Origin: Spisula solida
Taxonomy: Eukaryota > Mollusca > Bivalvia > Venerida > Mactridae
NCBI GenBank assembly: GCA_947247005.1
Contig: OX365962.1
Location: 9,955,201 to 10,019,200, forward strand
Direction: 5' to 3'
Length of the DNA stretch: 64,000 nt
The notes below the pieces were generated by a model. The model was given only the letters and a program-made list of their open reading frames with translations. It made no database searches and was not told the DNA's origin. Position 1 is the stretch's first letter; each line of letters opens with the position of its first letter. A program made the translations under genes and the position numbers. Below, one piece after another: positions 50,601 to 59,124 of the stretch.

Positions 50601-50701
50601 TTGGATTCCAAGTGGTGGTACCGGGTGATCCGATCGTGCCAAACGCCGGCGATGTCATGTTCCTGGCATACACGATAGACAACTACGATTCGGACGACTA
50701 A
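41582..50701 (+). CDS. OAZ: ornithine decarboxylase antizyme, +1 frameshift gene
   Basis: Six coding exons. ORF1 (51 codons, exons 1-2) ends in GAGPRQCS then TGA at 45581-45583. A +1 shift at TCC-TGA-T enters ORF2, which starts DVPHAANVSF. ORF2 carries the family signature EIPGSILPEGSKE, then LLEYAEEVLECSHVILVFKK and RTFMFLGFQVVVPGDPIVP, ending YDSDD. Total about 229 aa, close to the 228 aa of human OAZ1. Antizyme binds ODC monomers, delivers them to the 26S proteasome without ubiquitin and blocks polyamine uptake; polyamines raise frameshifting, closing the loop. Exon phases are 2, 0, 0, 2, 1. Introns hold SINE, MITE and cassette repeats. No truncation: it looks functional. Confidence 0.95.
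41975..42122. repeat. foldback 'tctcgactgggctg'
   Basis: Short arms at 41981 and 42108 are mirror images. In antizyme intron 1. Confidence 0.5.
42128..42725. mobile_element. MITE with 'atatcgacattac' inverted ends
   Basis: Left 'gatatcgacattactcaata' and right reverse complement 'catatcgacattacagttta', each followed by 'tttttccg' or 'ttttccg'. A 39-bp unit is duplicated at 42371-42448 (gccgcttccgtagctcgata). In antizyme intron 1. Confidence 0.6.
42730..43525. other. antizyme intron 1, nothing recognised
   Basis: No exon or clear repeat. Confidence 0.4.
43529..43592. repeat. 24-bp tandem repeat, 2.7 copies
   Basis: ggtgtggaaatacttcacat plus tgaa at 43529, 43553 and 43577. Confidence 0.9.
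43660..44027. mobile_element. MITE 'TTAGGCCTAAAATAAAATATT', copy 1
   Basis: Inverted ends; both arms contain 'gtttccccatccc'. Interior flanked by 'cctacctaccc'. The second copy is at 48015-48378. Confidence 0.75.
44258..44990 (+). repeat. cassette repeat with about 160-bp internal periodicity
   Basis: After 'ccctgtccgtccacat', units with 'ataacttgaaaaccatt-agatat', 'aaacataagct(c/t)acaacaac' and 'tatggccctttg' recur. Non-coding. Confidence 0.65.
44995..45524. other. end of antizyme intron 1
   Basis: No feature beyond the acceptor atttcag at 45520-45525. Confidence 0.4.
45526..45722 (+). CDS. OAZ: antizyme exon 2, containing the frameshift
   Basis: Acceptor tatatttcag, donor gtatgt. Frame 0 reads LSSTRQFIRLGAGPRQCS then TGA; the +1 frame continues DVPHAANVSFVTEGSGVG and ends ALTSESQ in phase 0. 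The two listed ORFs here are the two halves of one coding exon. Confidence 0.93.
45578..45584 (+). promoter_or_regulatory. OAZ: +1 programmed ribosomal frameshift site TCC-TGA-T
   Basis: In frame 0 the ribosome reads TGT TCC and meets TGA; slipping one base forward reads GAT. TCC-TGA-T is the conserved antizyme shift site of animals, and the flanking peptide PRQCS/DVPH parallels PRWCS/DAPH of human OAZ1. Confidence 0.95.
45588..45653 (+). promoter_or_regulatory. OAZ: putative frameshift-stimulating stem and pseudoknot
   Basis: By hand folding, CCCCAUGCCGC (45588-45598) pairs over 11 bp, two of them G-U, with GCGGUGUGGGG (45625-45635). Inside is a 5-bp hairpin UGUCA-UUCG-UGACA (45604-45617). 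The single-stranded GAGGGC (45618-45623) can pair with GCCCCCU (45647-45653), making a pseudoknot. The stem starts 4 nt after the TGA. Confidence 0.65.
45810..46081 (+). mobile_element. 'AGTCCCCTACCGG' cassette MITE, copy 1
   Basis: Inverted ends agtcccctactggttttt and aaaaccggtaggggact, followed by a conserved tail 'tctgtattgcttgcaattct'. Interior has 'ccgtctgtccgtc' and 'gtttatgaaacttg'. In antizyme intron 2. Confidence 0.8.
46159..46209 (+). CDS. OAZ: antizyme exon 3
   Basis: Acceptor ttccatcag, 51 bp (17 codons, EPATSPHVDKNQQCQIV), donor gtgaga, phase 0 on both sides. The nearby gtatga donor would put exon 4 out of frame, so it was rejected. Confidence 0.8.
46397..46527 (+). CDS. OAZ: antizyme exon 4
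   Basis: Acceptor cacttcag, donor gtatga, 131 bp, phase 0 in and 2 out. Encodes TASNLCFIVKVAHNVEVAW and the antizyme signature FVEIPGSILPEGSKE. Confidence 0.93.
46571..46785 (+). repeat. dispersed 'tttcgtgg' repeat, copy 3
   Basis: Begins ctgtaaaatcattatttttc; see 16875-17098. In antizyme intron 4. Confidence 0.75.
46790..47500 (+). repeat. cassette repeat with three about 165-bp units
   Basis: Starts with a hairpin 'tgccccctcgc..gtggggggca' and 'gtccgtccgtacg'. Three units contain 'gtgttgaactcctca(t/c)aaact' and 'tatggccctttgttactttt' (or 'taggccctttg'). In antizyme intron 4. Confidence 0.75.
47560..47820 (+). repeat. dispersed repeat, copy of 20340-20680
   Basis: Shared 'atattacaaggttctt', 'caaccggga' and 'agacaatatatcagctgtta'. 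Confidence 0.65.
48015..48378. mobile_element. MITE 'AAGGCCTAAAATAAAATATT', copy 2
   Basis: Full-length relative of 43660-44027, with the same inverted ends around 'gtttccccatcccc'. Confidence 0.78.
48380..48855. other. antizyme intron 4, nothing recognised
   Basis: No exon. The minus frames at 48390-48575 and 48701-48988 have no support. Confidence 0.4.
48857..48942 (+). CDS. OAZ: antizyme exon 5
   Basis: Acceptor cttgtttcag, donor gtaatt, 86 bp, phase 2 in and 1 out. Encodes LVTLLEYAEEVLECSHVIL, then VFKKGRTDR, the ODC-binding core. Confidence 0.94.
49098..49330 (+). mobile_element. tRNA-derived SINE
   Basis: Head 'gggaacggtggcatagagtt' and 'cccgagtttgatccg' are A- and B-box-like and resemble the SINE head at 38556. 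In antizyme intron 5. Confidence 0.7.
49525..49720 (+). repeat. cassette-type repeat fragment with 'tgcccccccccaccaaatat'
   Basis: Short hairpin 'ccaccaaatatttggg' and 'gggcatatatatagatttgc' resemble the start of the 46790 cassette. In antizyme intron 5. Confidence 0.45.
49832..50095 (+). mobile_element. 'AGTCCCCTACCGG' cassette MITE, copy 2
   Basis: Inverted ends and tail as in the copy at 45810. Directly followed by copy 3. Confidence 0.8.
50096..50527 (+). mobile_element. 'CCCCTACC' cassette MITE, copy 3, with duplicated core
   Basis: The interior unit ('taactcaaa-agtttccaag', 'ttgattctgacaa') occurs twice, the second from about 50327. Ends at 'taattactcgtt', 46 bp before exon 6. Confidence 0.8.
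50574..50701 (+). CDS. OAZ: antizyme exon 6 and stop
   Basis: Acceptor gtgatttcag, phase 1 in, 41 codons (NLIRTFMFLGFQVVVPGDPI and on to DNYDSDD), TAA at 50699-50701. Not in the ORF list, but conserved and in phase. Confidence 0.95.
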
Positions 50702-50767
50702 GAACAAGATATAGACACAGATGTCGAAGATAATCTGAACAATCTCTGTAAATCATTGAATTATAGG

Positions 50768-50773
50768 AATAAA
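50768..50773 (+). terminator. OAZ: polyadenylation signal AATAAA of the antizyme gene
   Basis: First AATAAA, 67 nt after the stop. A further one at about 51505 may serve longer transcripts. Confidence 0.6.
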
Positions 50774-50774
50774 A

Positions 50775-52995
50775 TAAGTTTGGGGTTTCATTTGACCCTT
50801 GGCCCCTAAAATTTCTGAGCAGTCAATTCGCTGTACATAAAAAGTCTGACTGAAAGTGTAGGTATTTTTGGCAACAGCCTATAGATCTGTAGTACTCAAT
50901 TCTCAAACTGACAGTAAAAAATCAGCTCCTATTGAATGTCTGTAATATTTACAGTATACTATATATATTGATTGAGTTTGGGTATCCAGCTGTGAAAAAT
51001 GTCACCAGGGGCGAGCATGGCATGCTCCTATTAGCTTATCATTATCAACCCAATTGCAGGTTTTTGTTGGAGGTTTTATAAAGTTTTATTCCTGTTGAAT
51101 TTAAGTGATTCTTGTTTTACAGAGAGTGTTTTTAGATTGACGGAAAACTGAACAAATATTCAGATGTTGATTGCGCTTGCTGTTGTAGCCATTGATTTTG
51201 TACATTCTGTTTTGATGAACTTGATATATGCACTCGCCTAACTCCCACTATCTTACTCTTAAAATTAGGAACCTGTATGTGGAAAAATATGTCAATTTTA
51301 ACTTCTAGTCTACATCCTCCAGGTATTCCGAAAGTCATATCTGGCTCATGTCCTTTTCCAAAGAATTCTGAGTCAGAAAAAAAAGGTTACTTTTTGTCAA
51401 ATTGTAGGTATTTCGTTTACTTGATTGTAAAATAATGCTAAAGATTCCGAAACTTATGGTATATTTTTTTCTAACCAATATCGCTTAATGTAGATGGTTG
51501 GATTAAATAAATCTTATTTCAAATGTTTCCACATGTTTTTTCACATACATGACCTTTCTGCACTTGTCAGTATATTTATGTTTGCACTTTTGATCTCTGT
51601 TTAGTAATTTTTTCTAAAGGTCTTGGCATATTTTTTTCATGAATATCAAACAATACATTCAATGGTCATTCCTGTGTTAAAGTCTCTACCTATTGGTGGT
51701 TTCCCCATGTTAATGTTTCTACCTATTGATGGTTCCCCTCATTTTATCGCAATATCATACTTCATATATTTGATTCCCTATACCAAAAAGTAATATAGAA
51801 AATCTCATACACTATTTTGGTGATTTTCCCAATATTAATGTATCAACATATTTATGGTTCACATTGTTTTACCAAAATGCCATTACATCCTACTTTTGCA
51901 GTTAATTGGTTTAATACAGGAAGTGTGATTAAAGTTTTGTTTAATTAGTTTGTATATTTGTGTGTGTTTTTTTTTCGGGTGTGAAATCTTGTTGTTAAAA
52001 GTAACATCACACATTATTCAAACATGTTTTTAAATATTCATTTTGCACCGTGTGTAAGATCATATAGTGACCCAGTTATGACCAGCAGTCAGTAATGACC
52101 TTGAAATTGTAAACTTCCTGACCTTCCAAATATGTTTGACCTTGTATTGTCTGACCTTGACCTTAGTATGACCTTGAGTTTTTCATATAAGTTGCCTTGA
52201 CCTTAACAGTTAATTTCTTAGTTACAATGTATGAATGCATCATTATACTAATCATTTTGTCATTAAGTTTGGCCATGAATTCATTACAAATACTAACTTT
52301 AATATTCTTGTGTATTTGACATTTTGATTTTTCGCTATTTCTTGACGAAAATATTTTTTATTTTGATGCATTTTCTATTATGAAGCTTTTCTTATCAATT
52401 ATACTTCTGTCACAAATGACTCTAAATAAACTGCAAGTTGACATATTTAAGATATAGAAATAGTAAAAAAAGAGAAAAATATTTTTTGAAAAATTCCAAA
52501 AAAATATATGCTTGTTAGTCCTTATTATTGTAGCGCAAATGTCTTTTTTTGTTGTCATAATTCAATATTTTTTTCTTTAAATGTTTGTTTCAAACTCAAA
52601 ATTCATTATTTTTAGGACAGTGGTAGTTTGGGGTGGGAGGGAAAAGCGTTTGTTTTGGCAATAATTGTTTGGTATAAAAACATGGAAATTAATTCTAAAT
52701 TCTTTTTTTTTTCGTAAAAAATGCTTGTATTTTGTTTGGTGTTTCTGAGACCAAGTAGTTTTTATTTTAATAACTTTAATGTGAGAAGAGAGTTTACAGA
52801 TCTTATCTGATTTTTTTCGAGGAGTAAAAGAATCAAGATCAAAGAACAACACCGGACTGAGATATAGATATATGTATGTGCTAATGATCAAAGTAACATA
52901 TTCTTAGAATCTGTAAACTTTCTTTTTTTAATTTTTTTTTCTTCAGTTAAAATAAATGTTTTAAGACTTCATTATGTGTTTGTTTTCTATATAGC
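50775..52995. other. AT-rich 3' flank, no gene
   Basis: Contains a cluster of about eight TGACC(T/A) words at 52070-52195 and T-rich runs. Minus-strand frames at 52358-52558 and 52577-52891 are low-complexity. Confidence 0.5.
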
Positions 52996-53000
52996 GAAAA

Positions 53001-53980
53001 CTGAAAAATTATGAGATATTTTTGATTATTTAAGATTAGAAAATTCCACTATAGACGGAATTGGAGCTATAATCCAGATCAAAGTCCATATTTTATTAAT
53101 TAAACAAAAATACGAAACAACAGGCAGTAGCAACACCCAAGAGAAACAGCGGAACACGAAAGGACACATGAAAACAGACAGGCACAGACAATGAACAACG
53201 TAACTCGAAAAGGCACAGACCATATGTCTGTCAAAAATCTGGAACCTGACATAACTTAGTTTCTAAGCTAGGTTATGAAACTTGGTATATGGATAGGGGA
53301 CCATAATTGTGGTTGCTATGGATTCAGAAATAGTTAAATTACTTCCCTTTAACTGGATCTTTGTATAATCCTAAAAGTATCAATGCTAGGTGGACGATTT
53401 ATGGTATACGCATAGACATCAATGTTGAGATGACAATTGATTAATGCTTCACTTGGACAAAAATTGTGGTTGCACTGGCCACATAAGTATTGAAAATAAT
53501 TTAAAGGTCATAGCTTCAAACCGGTAAGGGACTTCTGTATTGCTTGCAATTATTAGTGACCTGGGCTGGTATTCACAAAGCATCTTAGTTGAAAACTTAA
53601 ATATTTTGACTTAAGTTAAAAATTAGTATTGCATATATCGTGCACAAATTGAAGATTAACCCATGTTTTCTTAGTTATTATAGTAGCTTTTTGCATAATG
53701 ATTTAAACCTATGCAAAAAATCAATAATCTTGATTGTCATGTTAGGCTGACATACTTTAGAATTTTTTGTGTTTTTAAGAAAAATCTAAGTTTTCTACTA
53801 AGATGCTTTGTGAATACCAACCCCTGTTCTATTTATACTATAAAGTGGACAATACATACATAGAGGAAGGTTGACTAAGGGGCTTCCGCCTTGGTACGGA
53901 CAGCGACAAATATCACTGGGACCTTAAACGCTTTACAGTGCACCAAACCTTACACTTACCCAATAGACAACCTTTTTAGC
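53001..53980 (+). repeat. composite repeat, copy 1, left part
   Basis: Aligns with 62110-63430: 'actatagacggaattggagc', 'aaaggcaca', the 'gttaaattacttccctttaa' block, 'ctatttatactataaagtgg' and 'cactgggaccttaaacgctt'. A MITE at 53571-53823 is inserted relative to the other copy. 53225-53550 is an 'AGTCCCC' cassette relative lacking its left end. Confidence 0.8.
53571..53823. mobile_element. MITE with 'GGTATTCAC' inverted ends, copy 2
   Basis: Ends ggctggtattcacaaagcat and mirror, flanked by 'cctg'. The paralogous site near 63280 lacks it, which defines the insertion. Confidence 0.85.
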
Positions 53981-55203
53981 TCACCTGTCACAAAGTAACA
54001 GGGTGAGCTTTTGTGATCACTCTTCGTCCGTCGTCTGTCCACAATTTGTTTGTGTAGGCACTGAAGGTCACAATTTTGGCCTAATCTTTATGAAACTTGG
54101 TCACAATGATTATCTCAATCAAATCTAGGTCAAGTGCGATATTGGGTCATCCGGGGTCAAAAACTAGGTCACAAGGTCAAAACATAGAAAAATCTTGTGT
54201 AGTCACTAGAGGTCCCAATTTTGACCTAATCTTTATGAAACTTGGTCACAATGATCATCTCAACAAAATCTCGGTCAAGTTCGATATTGGGTTATCCAAG
54301 GTCAAAATCTAGGTCACAAGGTCAAATCATAGAAAAACCTTGTGTAGTCTGTAGAGGTCACAATTTTGATTTAATCTTTATGAAACTAGGTCACAATGAT
54401 CATGTCAACAAAATCTAGGTCCAGTTCGATATTAGGTCATCCGGGGTCAAAAACTAGGTCACAAGGTCAAATCATAGAAAAACCTTGTGTAGTCACTAGA
54501 GGTCACAATTTTGGCCTTATCTTTATGAAACTTGGTCACAATGATCATGTCAACAAAATTTAGGTCAAGTTCGATATTGGGAAATCTGGGGTCAAAAACA
54601 AGGTCACAATGTCAAATCATAGAAAAACCTTGTGTAGTCACTAGAGGTCACAATTTTAGCCTAATCTTTATGAAACTTGGTCACAATAATCATCTCAACA
54701 AAATCTATGTCAAGTTCGATATTGGGTCATCCGGGGTCAAAAACTAGGTCACAAGGTCAAATCATAGAAAAACCTTGTGTAGTCACTAGACGTCACAATT
54801 TTGGACTAATCTGTATGAAACTTGGTCACAATGATCATCACAACAACATCTAGGTCAAGTTTGATATTGGGTCATCCGGGGTAAAAAACTAGGTCACAAG
54901 GTCAAATCATAGAAAAACCTTGTATAGTCATTAGAGGTCACAATTTTGGTCTAATCTTTATGAAACTTGGTCACAATGATTATCTCAATCAAATCTAGGT
55001 CAAGTGCGATATTGGGTCATCCGGGGTCAAAAACTAGGTCACAAGGTCAAATCACTTCAATATGTCATTGGGTCTAAATGTGATGTAAATTATAAAGCAT
55101 AAGACAATTTGAAAACCTTGTACATGCAATAGAGGCTACCATTGGGGGTTCATGAACAACTAGGACAGGTGAGCGACCTATGGCCCTTTGGGCCCTCTTG
55201 TAT
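53980..55203 (+). mobile_element. 'TTAGCTCACCTGTCAC' element with seven 145-bp units
   Basis: Left hairpin agctcacctg..cagggtgagct and right end 'caggtgagcgacctatggcc' bracket units spaced exactly 145 bp ('(c/t)taatctttatgaaact' at 54081, 54226, 54371, 54516, 54661, 54806, 54951). Absent from the paralogous copy. The small ORFs are unit translations. Confidence 0.92.
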
Positions 55204-55610
55204 TATTTGCTTTCAATGGATTATGAAGTTTTTTCAGTGAAAATAAATGAAATTTCCACTTTGTTATTTTCACTGTTTTGAAGCTGGTTCCAGTATCATG
55301 CAGAAAAAGAAACGTAACGTCAACGGGCTTTAAAATATGCGTTATGTCATCATGACGTCATAATTCTCACGTCATGACGTTCCAAATTAGACGTGATTTT
55401 TCCAATTACGGCACATTTTAGGCGAAATTGAGGCATATAATAAACAGAAAATTTGTTGATTTTTGGTGTAAGATCAATTTTTTTTCACTCGTGATCAAAG
55501 AAAATTAAATTTACACTCGTGGCTACGCCACTCGTGAAAATATTGATACTCTGTGATCACTCGGTGAAATAAAATTCGATCTTACACCAAAATCAACAAA
55601 TATCCTCTAT
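55204..55610. repeat. insert containing foldback with GC-rich tip
   Basis: 55450-55603 is a hairpin with arms 'atttgttgatttttggtgta' and apex 'actcgtggctacgccactcg'. The block is absent between the flanks of the paralogous copy near 63435. Confidence 0.82.
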
Positions 55611-56015
55611 ATAGTAGAGGACAGTGTAAATAAAAAGTCATCCGCCATGTAATGCCCTCTGACAAAAAGGCTACAGTGACAGGTAATAAAATAATGTAAA
55701 ACATGAAACATATATAAACAACGCCTATCGAGTAGCATAGAAAGTACTATCAAACATATCAGAAGTCAGAGCAACATTTAAGGGCACGACAAGACAATGT
55801 AACAAACAAGCATCAATACCAGCCGTCCAACAAGGCTTGAGGTAAGGCATATCATAGAGTCTGCATATTGTCCGGTCATCGCACAATGAAATAGGAAGCA
55901 TTATAGCGAGCTGTAAATGGACCCACTACTAAACATGCAGTCCTTTGCAAAATTAAAGGATCATATCCTCTACTCAGAAAACGTTTTACAACCTTGATAA
56001 ACATATCATGAGAGT
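55611..56015 (-). repeat. composite repeat, copy 1, middle part
   Basis: Aligns with 63435-63838. Read on the minus strand, it carries part of the same repeat-encoded frame as 63673-63918, split here by a LINE insertion. Confidence 0.82.
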
Positions 56016-57466
56016 GACTTTTATTATTATTTATTATTATACCATAAGGAGACAGGAAACCCCCGACACTATTTACTACTGTACTAGTGTTTCAAGAACA
56101 GCGTCACATACCACTGCTTCGAGAAACCGTCTCCAAAGGTATGTACTACCTTTTAGTAGATCCTTAAGAAGTCAAACTAATAATCAGCCAGAATATGCTT
56201 TAGTAAAACAGTGTGTTTTTAGCGCTTTCTTGAATGATGGTAGTGTTTTACTATCTCTGAGTGTTGTTGGCAGTGCATTCCAGAGCTTCGGTGCTGCAGC
56301 CATGAAACATCGATCACCGTACGAGACAGTCCTCATCCTCGGCACAACTAGAAGAATAGAGTCATTTTGTGACCTAAGCTGTCTTTGTGGAGTATATATT
56401 TCCAACATACTTCTGATGTAGCCTGGGGAATTCCCATGTAGTGCTTTGTAAACATGAGTCAAGACCTTTGTACTCCACTCTGTATTGTACAGATAACCAG
56501 CGAAGATCCTTCAGCACAGGAGTGATGTGATTGTATCGCGGTATCTGTGCGATGAGGCGGGCAGCTGTATTTTGGATATTTTGTAGTTTGTTCAGAATGG
56601 TTTTCGGGGAGCCGCACAGTAATGAGTTGCAATAATCCAGTCTTGATGTTACTAAAGAATTTATGAGGGATTTTGTTGTATCAACAGTCAAATATCGTCT
56701 GATTTGACCTATTTGTCGGATCTGCATGAAACAAGACCTGGAGACAGAGTTTACATGTGTGTCCATGTTTAGGTGTGAACCCAACATTGCACAAAGGTTT
56801 CTCACCACCGGTGATGGTCTGATCACAGCATCACCAACTTTTACTGTGAGATTCTCAGCATCACTGGTATTCCGTTTCGGTACAAACAGGATTACCTCTG
56901 CTGAAGGTTAAGAGTGTTTTTGTACACAACTGCTATTCCTCCACCGCGTCCACCGCGAGGAACATGTTTGATTTTGTAGCCATTTGGAACAAGCTCAGCG
57001 ATGCATGATTTGTCGGAAGGTCCCCCGAGCCATGATTCAGTCACAGCAACAATATCATAATCATTAGATGATATATAATCTGAAAGGGCAATACTCTTTT
57101 TTTGACTGACCTTGGGTTTATACAACACGCTTTAATATAAGTTTGGCCTTTGCATACAGTGATAGGTTCAAATTTGATCTTTTCAGATCGTGATGTTTTG
57201 AATCATTTTCGTCTTTAAAATGGGTTTCAAGAGATAAAGTTGGCATTACAGTAATTATTTCTTCGGGTAGTGTTTGAATGTTTTGTAAATTTACACCTTC
57301 ATTCAGGTCCCATGTTCGTCTATATTGACCCCCTCTGGTACCCCGGAATTTCAATATTCCTAACTGTTTTATTGTTGTAAATACATGATGATCAGGTTTT
57401 GTAGGTGATAATTTCCTAATCTCACACAGGCTATACCTATTATACTGTAATTATGTAATTACTGTA
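56016..57466 (-). mobile_element. CR1/L2-like non-LTR element with internal deletion
   Basis: On the minus strand it encodes an endonuclease N-terminus (SIALSDYISSNDYDIVAVTE, then SWLGGPSDK and RGGRGGGIAVVYKNT). It then jumps near 56905 to the reverse transcriptase C-terminus (RLDYCNSLLCGSPKTIL, LQNIQNTAARLI, FMAAAPKLWNALPTTLR). The catalytic core with the YADD motif is missing. The 3' end has an AAT-type microsatellite (56023-56041). It is inserted in the composite repeat: the paralogous site reads on without a break at 63838. Confidence 0.9.
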
Positions 57467-57584
57467 ACTATGACCCAAAATCATTCGAAATTTGTTAAGG
57501 ATATCACCATAAAATTCTTGCTGAGACAGACCTTGACGTAATGCCATGGGGAAATATGAGATACTGTGGTATATAACAAATGTT
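57467..57584 (-). repeat. composite repeat, copy 1, right part
   Basis: 'ctatgacccaaaatcattcg' through 'gatactgtggtatat' matches 63838-63952. The minus frame here reads FPMALRQGLSQQEFYGDILN, the start of the repeat ORF. Confidence 0.82.
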
Positions 57585-57846
57585 AGAATATAACCTACAT
57601 TATGTGCCAATGAAAACGTCGAATTTTGGCGGTTAAATGAAAATTTAATCATTAAAATTTTGCTCTTAATAGACGTGACGTCATGCGTTGGCGCTAACCT
57701 CTAACGACCAATCAGAATGCAGAATGTTATATTCTAAGTTAGTTAGAACATATTAAGTAAATTTTAATGACTAAAAATGACTCGCTTCGCTAAGCTCGCT
57801 CCGCCCTTTTTAATCATTAAAATTGACTTAATATGTTCTAACTATA
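57585..57846. repeat. foldback insertion with GC-rich tip
   Basis: Relative to the paralogous copy, this block is inserted before 'atcccattattattcagg'. 57738-57840 is a hairpin with arms 'ttagaacatattaagtaaat' and apex 'gactcgcttcgctaagctcg'. Confidence 0.75.
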
Positions 57847-57867
57847 ACATATCCCATTATTATTCAG

Positions 57868-58290
57868 GGTACTGTTTTATCAAAGCACTTACGGAAATAT
57901 TAAACTTGCTGTCAAATTTAAATTCTTTACAACACTTTCACAACAATACAGTGTGGTCAATGGAGCCGCAATACTGGTTACGCTTCAGTTATGGTACTTT
58001 TACAAACAATGCCTATCCAACAATTGCAGTTGTTAAAAAATAGTTAAGAATTTAAATTGGAACATAACTTTAAGATTTCCGTAAGTCCTGTGATAAAACA
58101 GTACCCGTGGAAAATCGTAACAACGTCAATTCGTGGTCGATTGATCTGCAATATAATATTTACAATGATTCAGTGAATGAACTCTTACAAAACCATACCA
58201 TTCCCAAATTTGTAGTTGTTAAAAGCAATACAAGGAATTTGAATTTGAGCGAAGTTTAAGTTTTCCGTAAGTGCTTTGATAAAACAGTAC
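57868..58290. mobile_element. MITE with 'GGTACTGTTTTATCAAAGCA' inverted ends
   Basis: The left end is mirrored by 'tgctttgataaaacagtac' at 58272-58290; an internal third copy of the end lies at about 58062-58105. The window's last 30 bases begin another copy. Confidence 0.8.
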
Positions 58291-58740
58291 ATATGAAACT
58301 ATCATTTTGTGGAATGAGTACTGCTTTGGATAGTAGGCCCTTATATATATATCCATTGTTTAACGTTTTAGTTCTTGTTGTTCTGTTTTACGGGATTTTG
58401 ACAGACCTTGTTTACACTTTAAATAAGTAAGATGGCGGGCTGCGCGCATTTCACGACGGTCCGTCGTTATTCAATCCTGTACGAGTCTTTATTGGCTACA
58501 CATAATGTGAGTTCTGGGTTCTATTGGTGTCATTTTATTTCATCTTTGTACGAACTGTATAATTTTATAAACTGTAAGGTTATAACTCAAGAAATGGCAT
58601 GTCCAAATCTTTCGTAATGGGCAAATTCGTACCCTTACCATTTCGATCGTATTAAATTTCCAAAGGATTTCGTACCAATGCCAGTATTAAATTGTTTTCT
58701 GCACAATGAATATGTTTGGTCAGTATTATCGTGGTTTTAT

Positions 58741-59120
58741 TATCCCCTGTCGAATGCTAAGGGGATACAGTAATGGTACGCGTCATTCCGTCCGTCCGTA
58801 CGACCGACTCTTCTGTGTGCAACTCCTCCTTCATTTCTTACGGGATTTTGATGAAACTTTTACATAATTACTGCTATGATGTCCCCCGTTGCATATTATC
58901 GAAATTTATTTATTCGACCATATTTGGCGAGTTATGGCCCTTTGTTGATTTTCTTCACATATAAACTCTTCTGTGTGCAACTCCTCCTACATGTCTCTAG
59001 GGATTTTGTTGAAACTTTCACAGATTTACTGCTATGATATCCCCAGCGCATATATTGTGAGGATTATTTATTTGTCCATTTTTGGCGAAGTTTTGGCTCT
59101 TCTGTGTGCAACCGACTGCA
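58741..59120 (+). repeat. cassette repeat with two about 150-bp units
   Basis: Hairpin 'tatcccctgtcg..aaggggata', 'ccgtccgtccgtacgacc', then two units with 'ctcttctgtgtgcaactcct'. Confidence 0.7.
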
Positions 59121-59124
59121 TTGC

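Noticed and set aside
56008..56421. 137-aa plus ORF
   Set aside because: Antisense of the LINE reverse transcriptase C-terminus.
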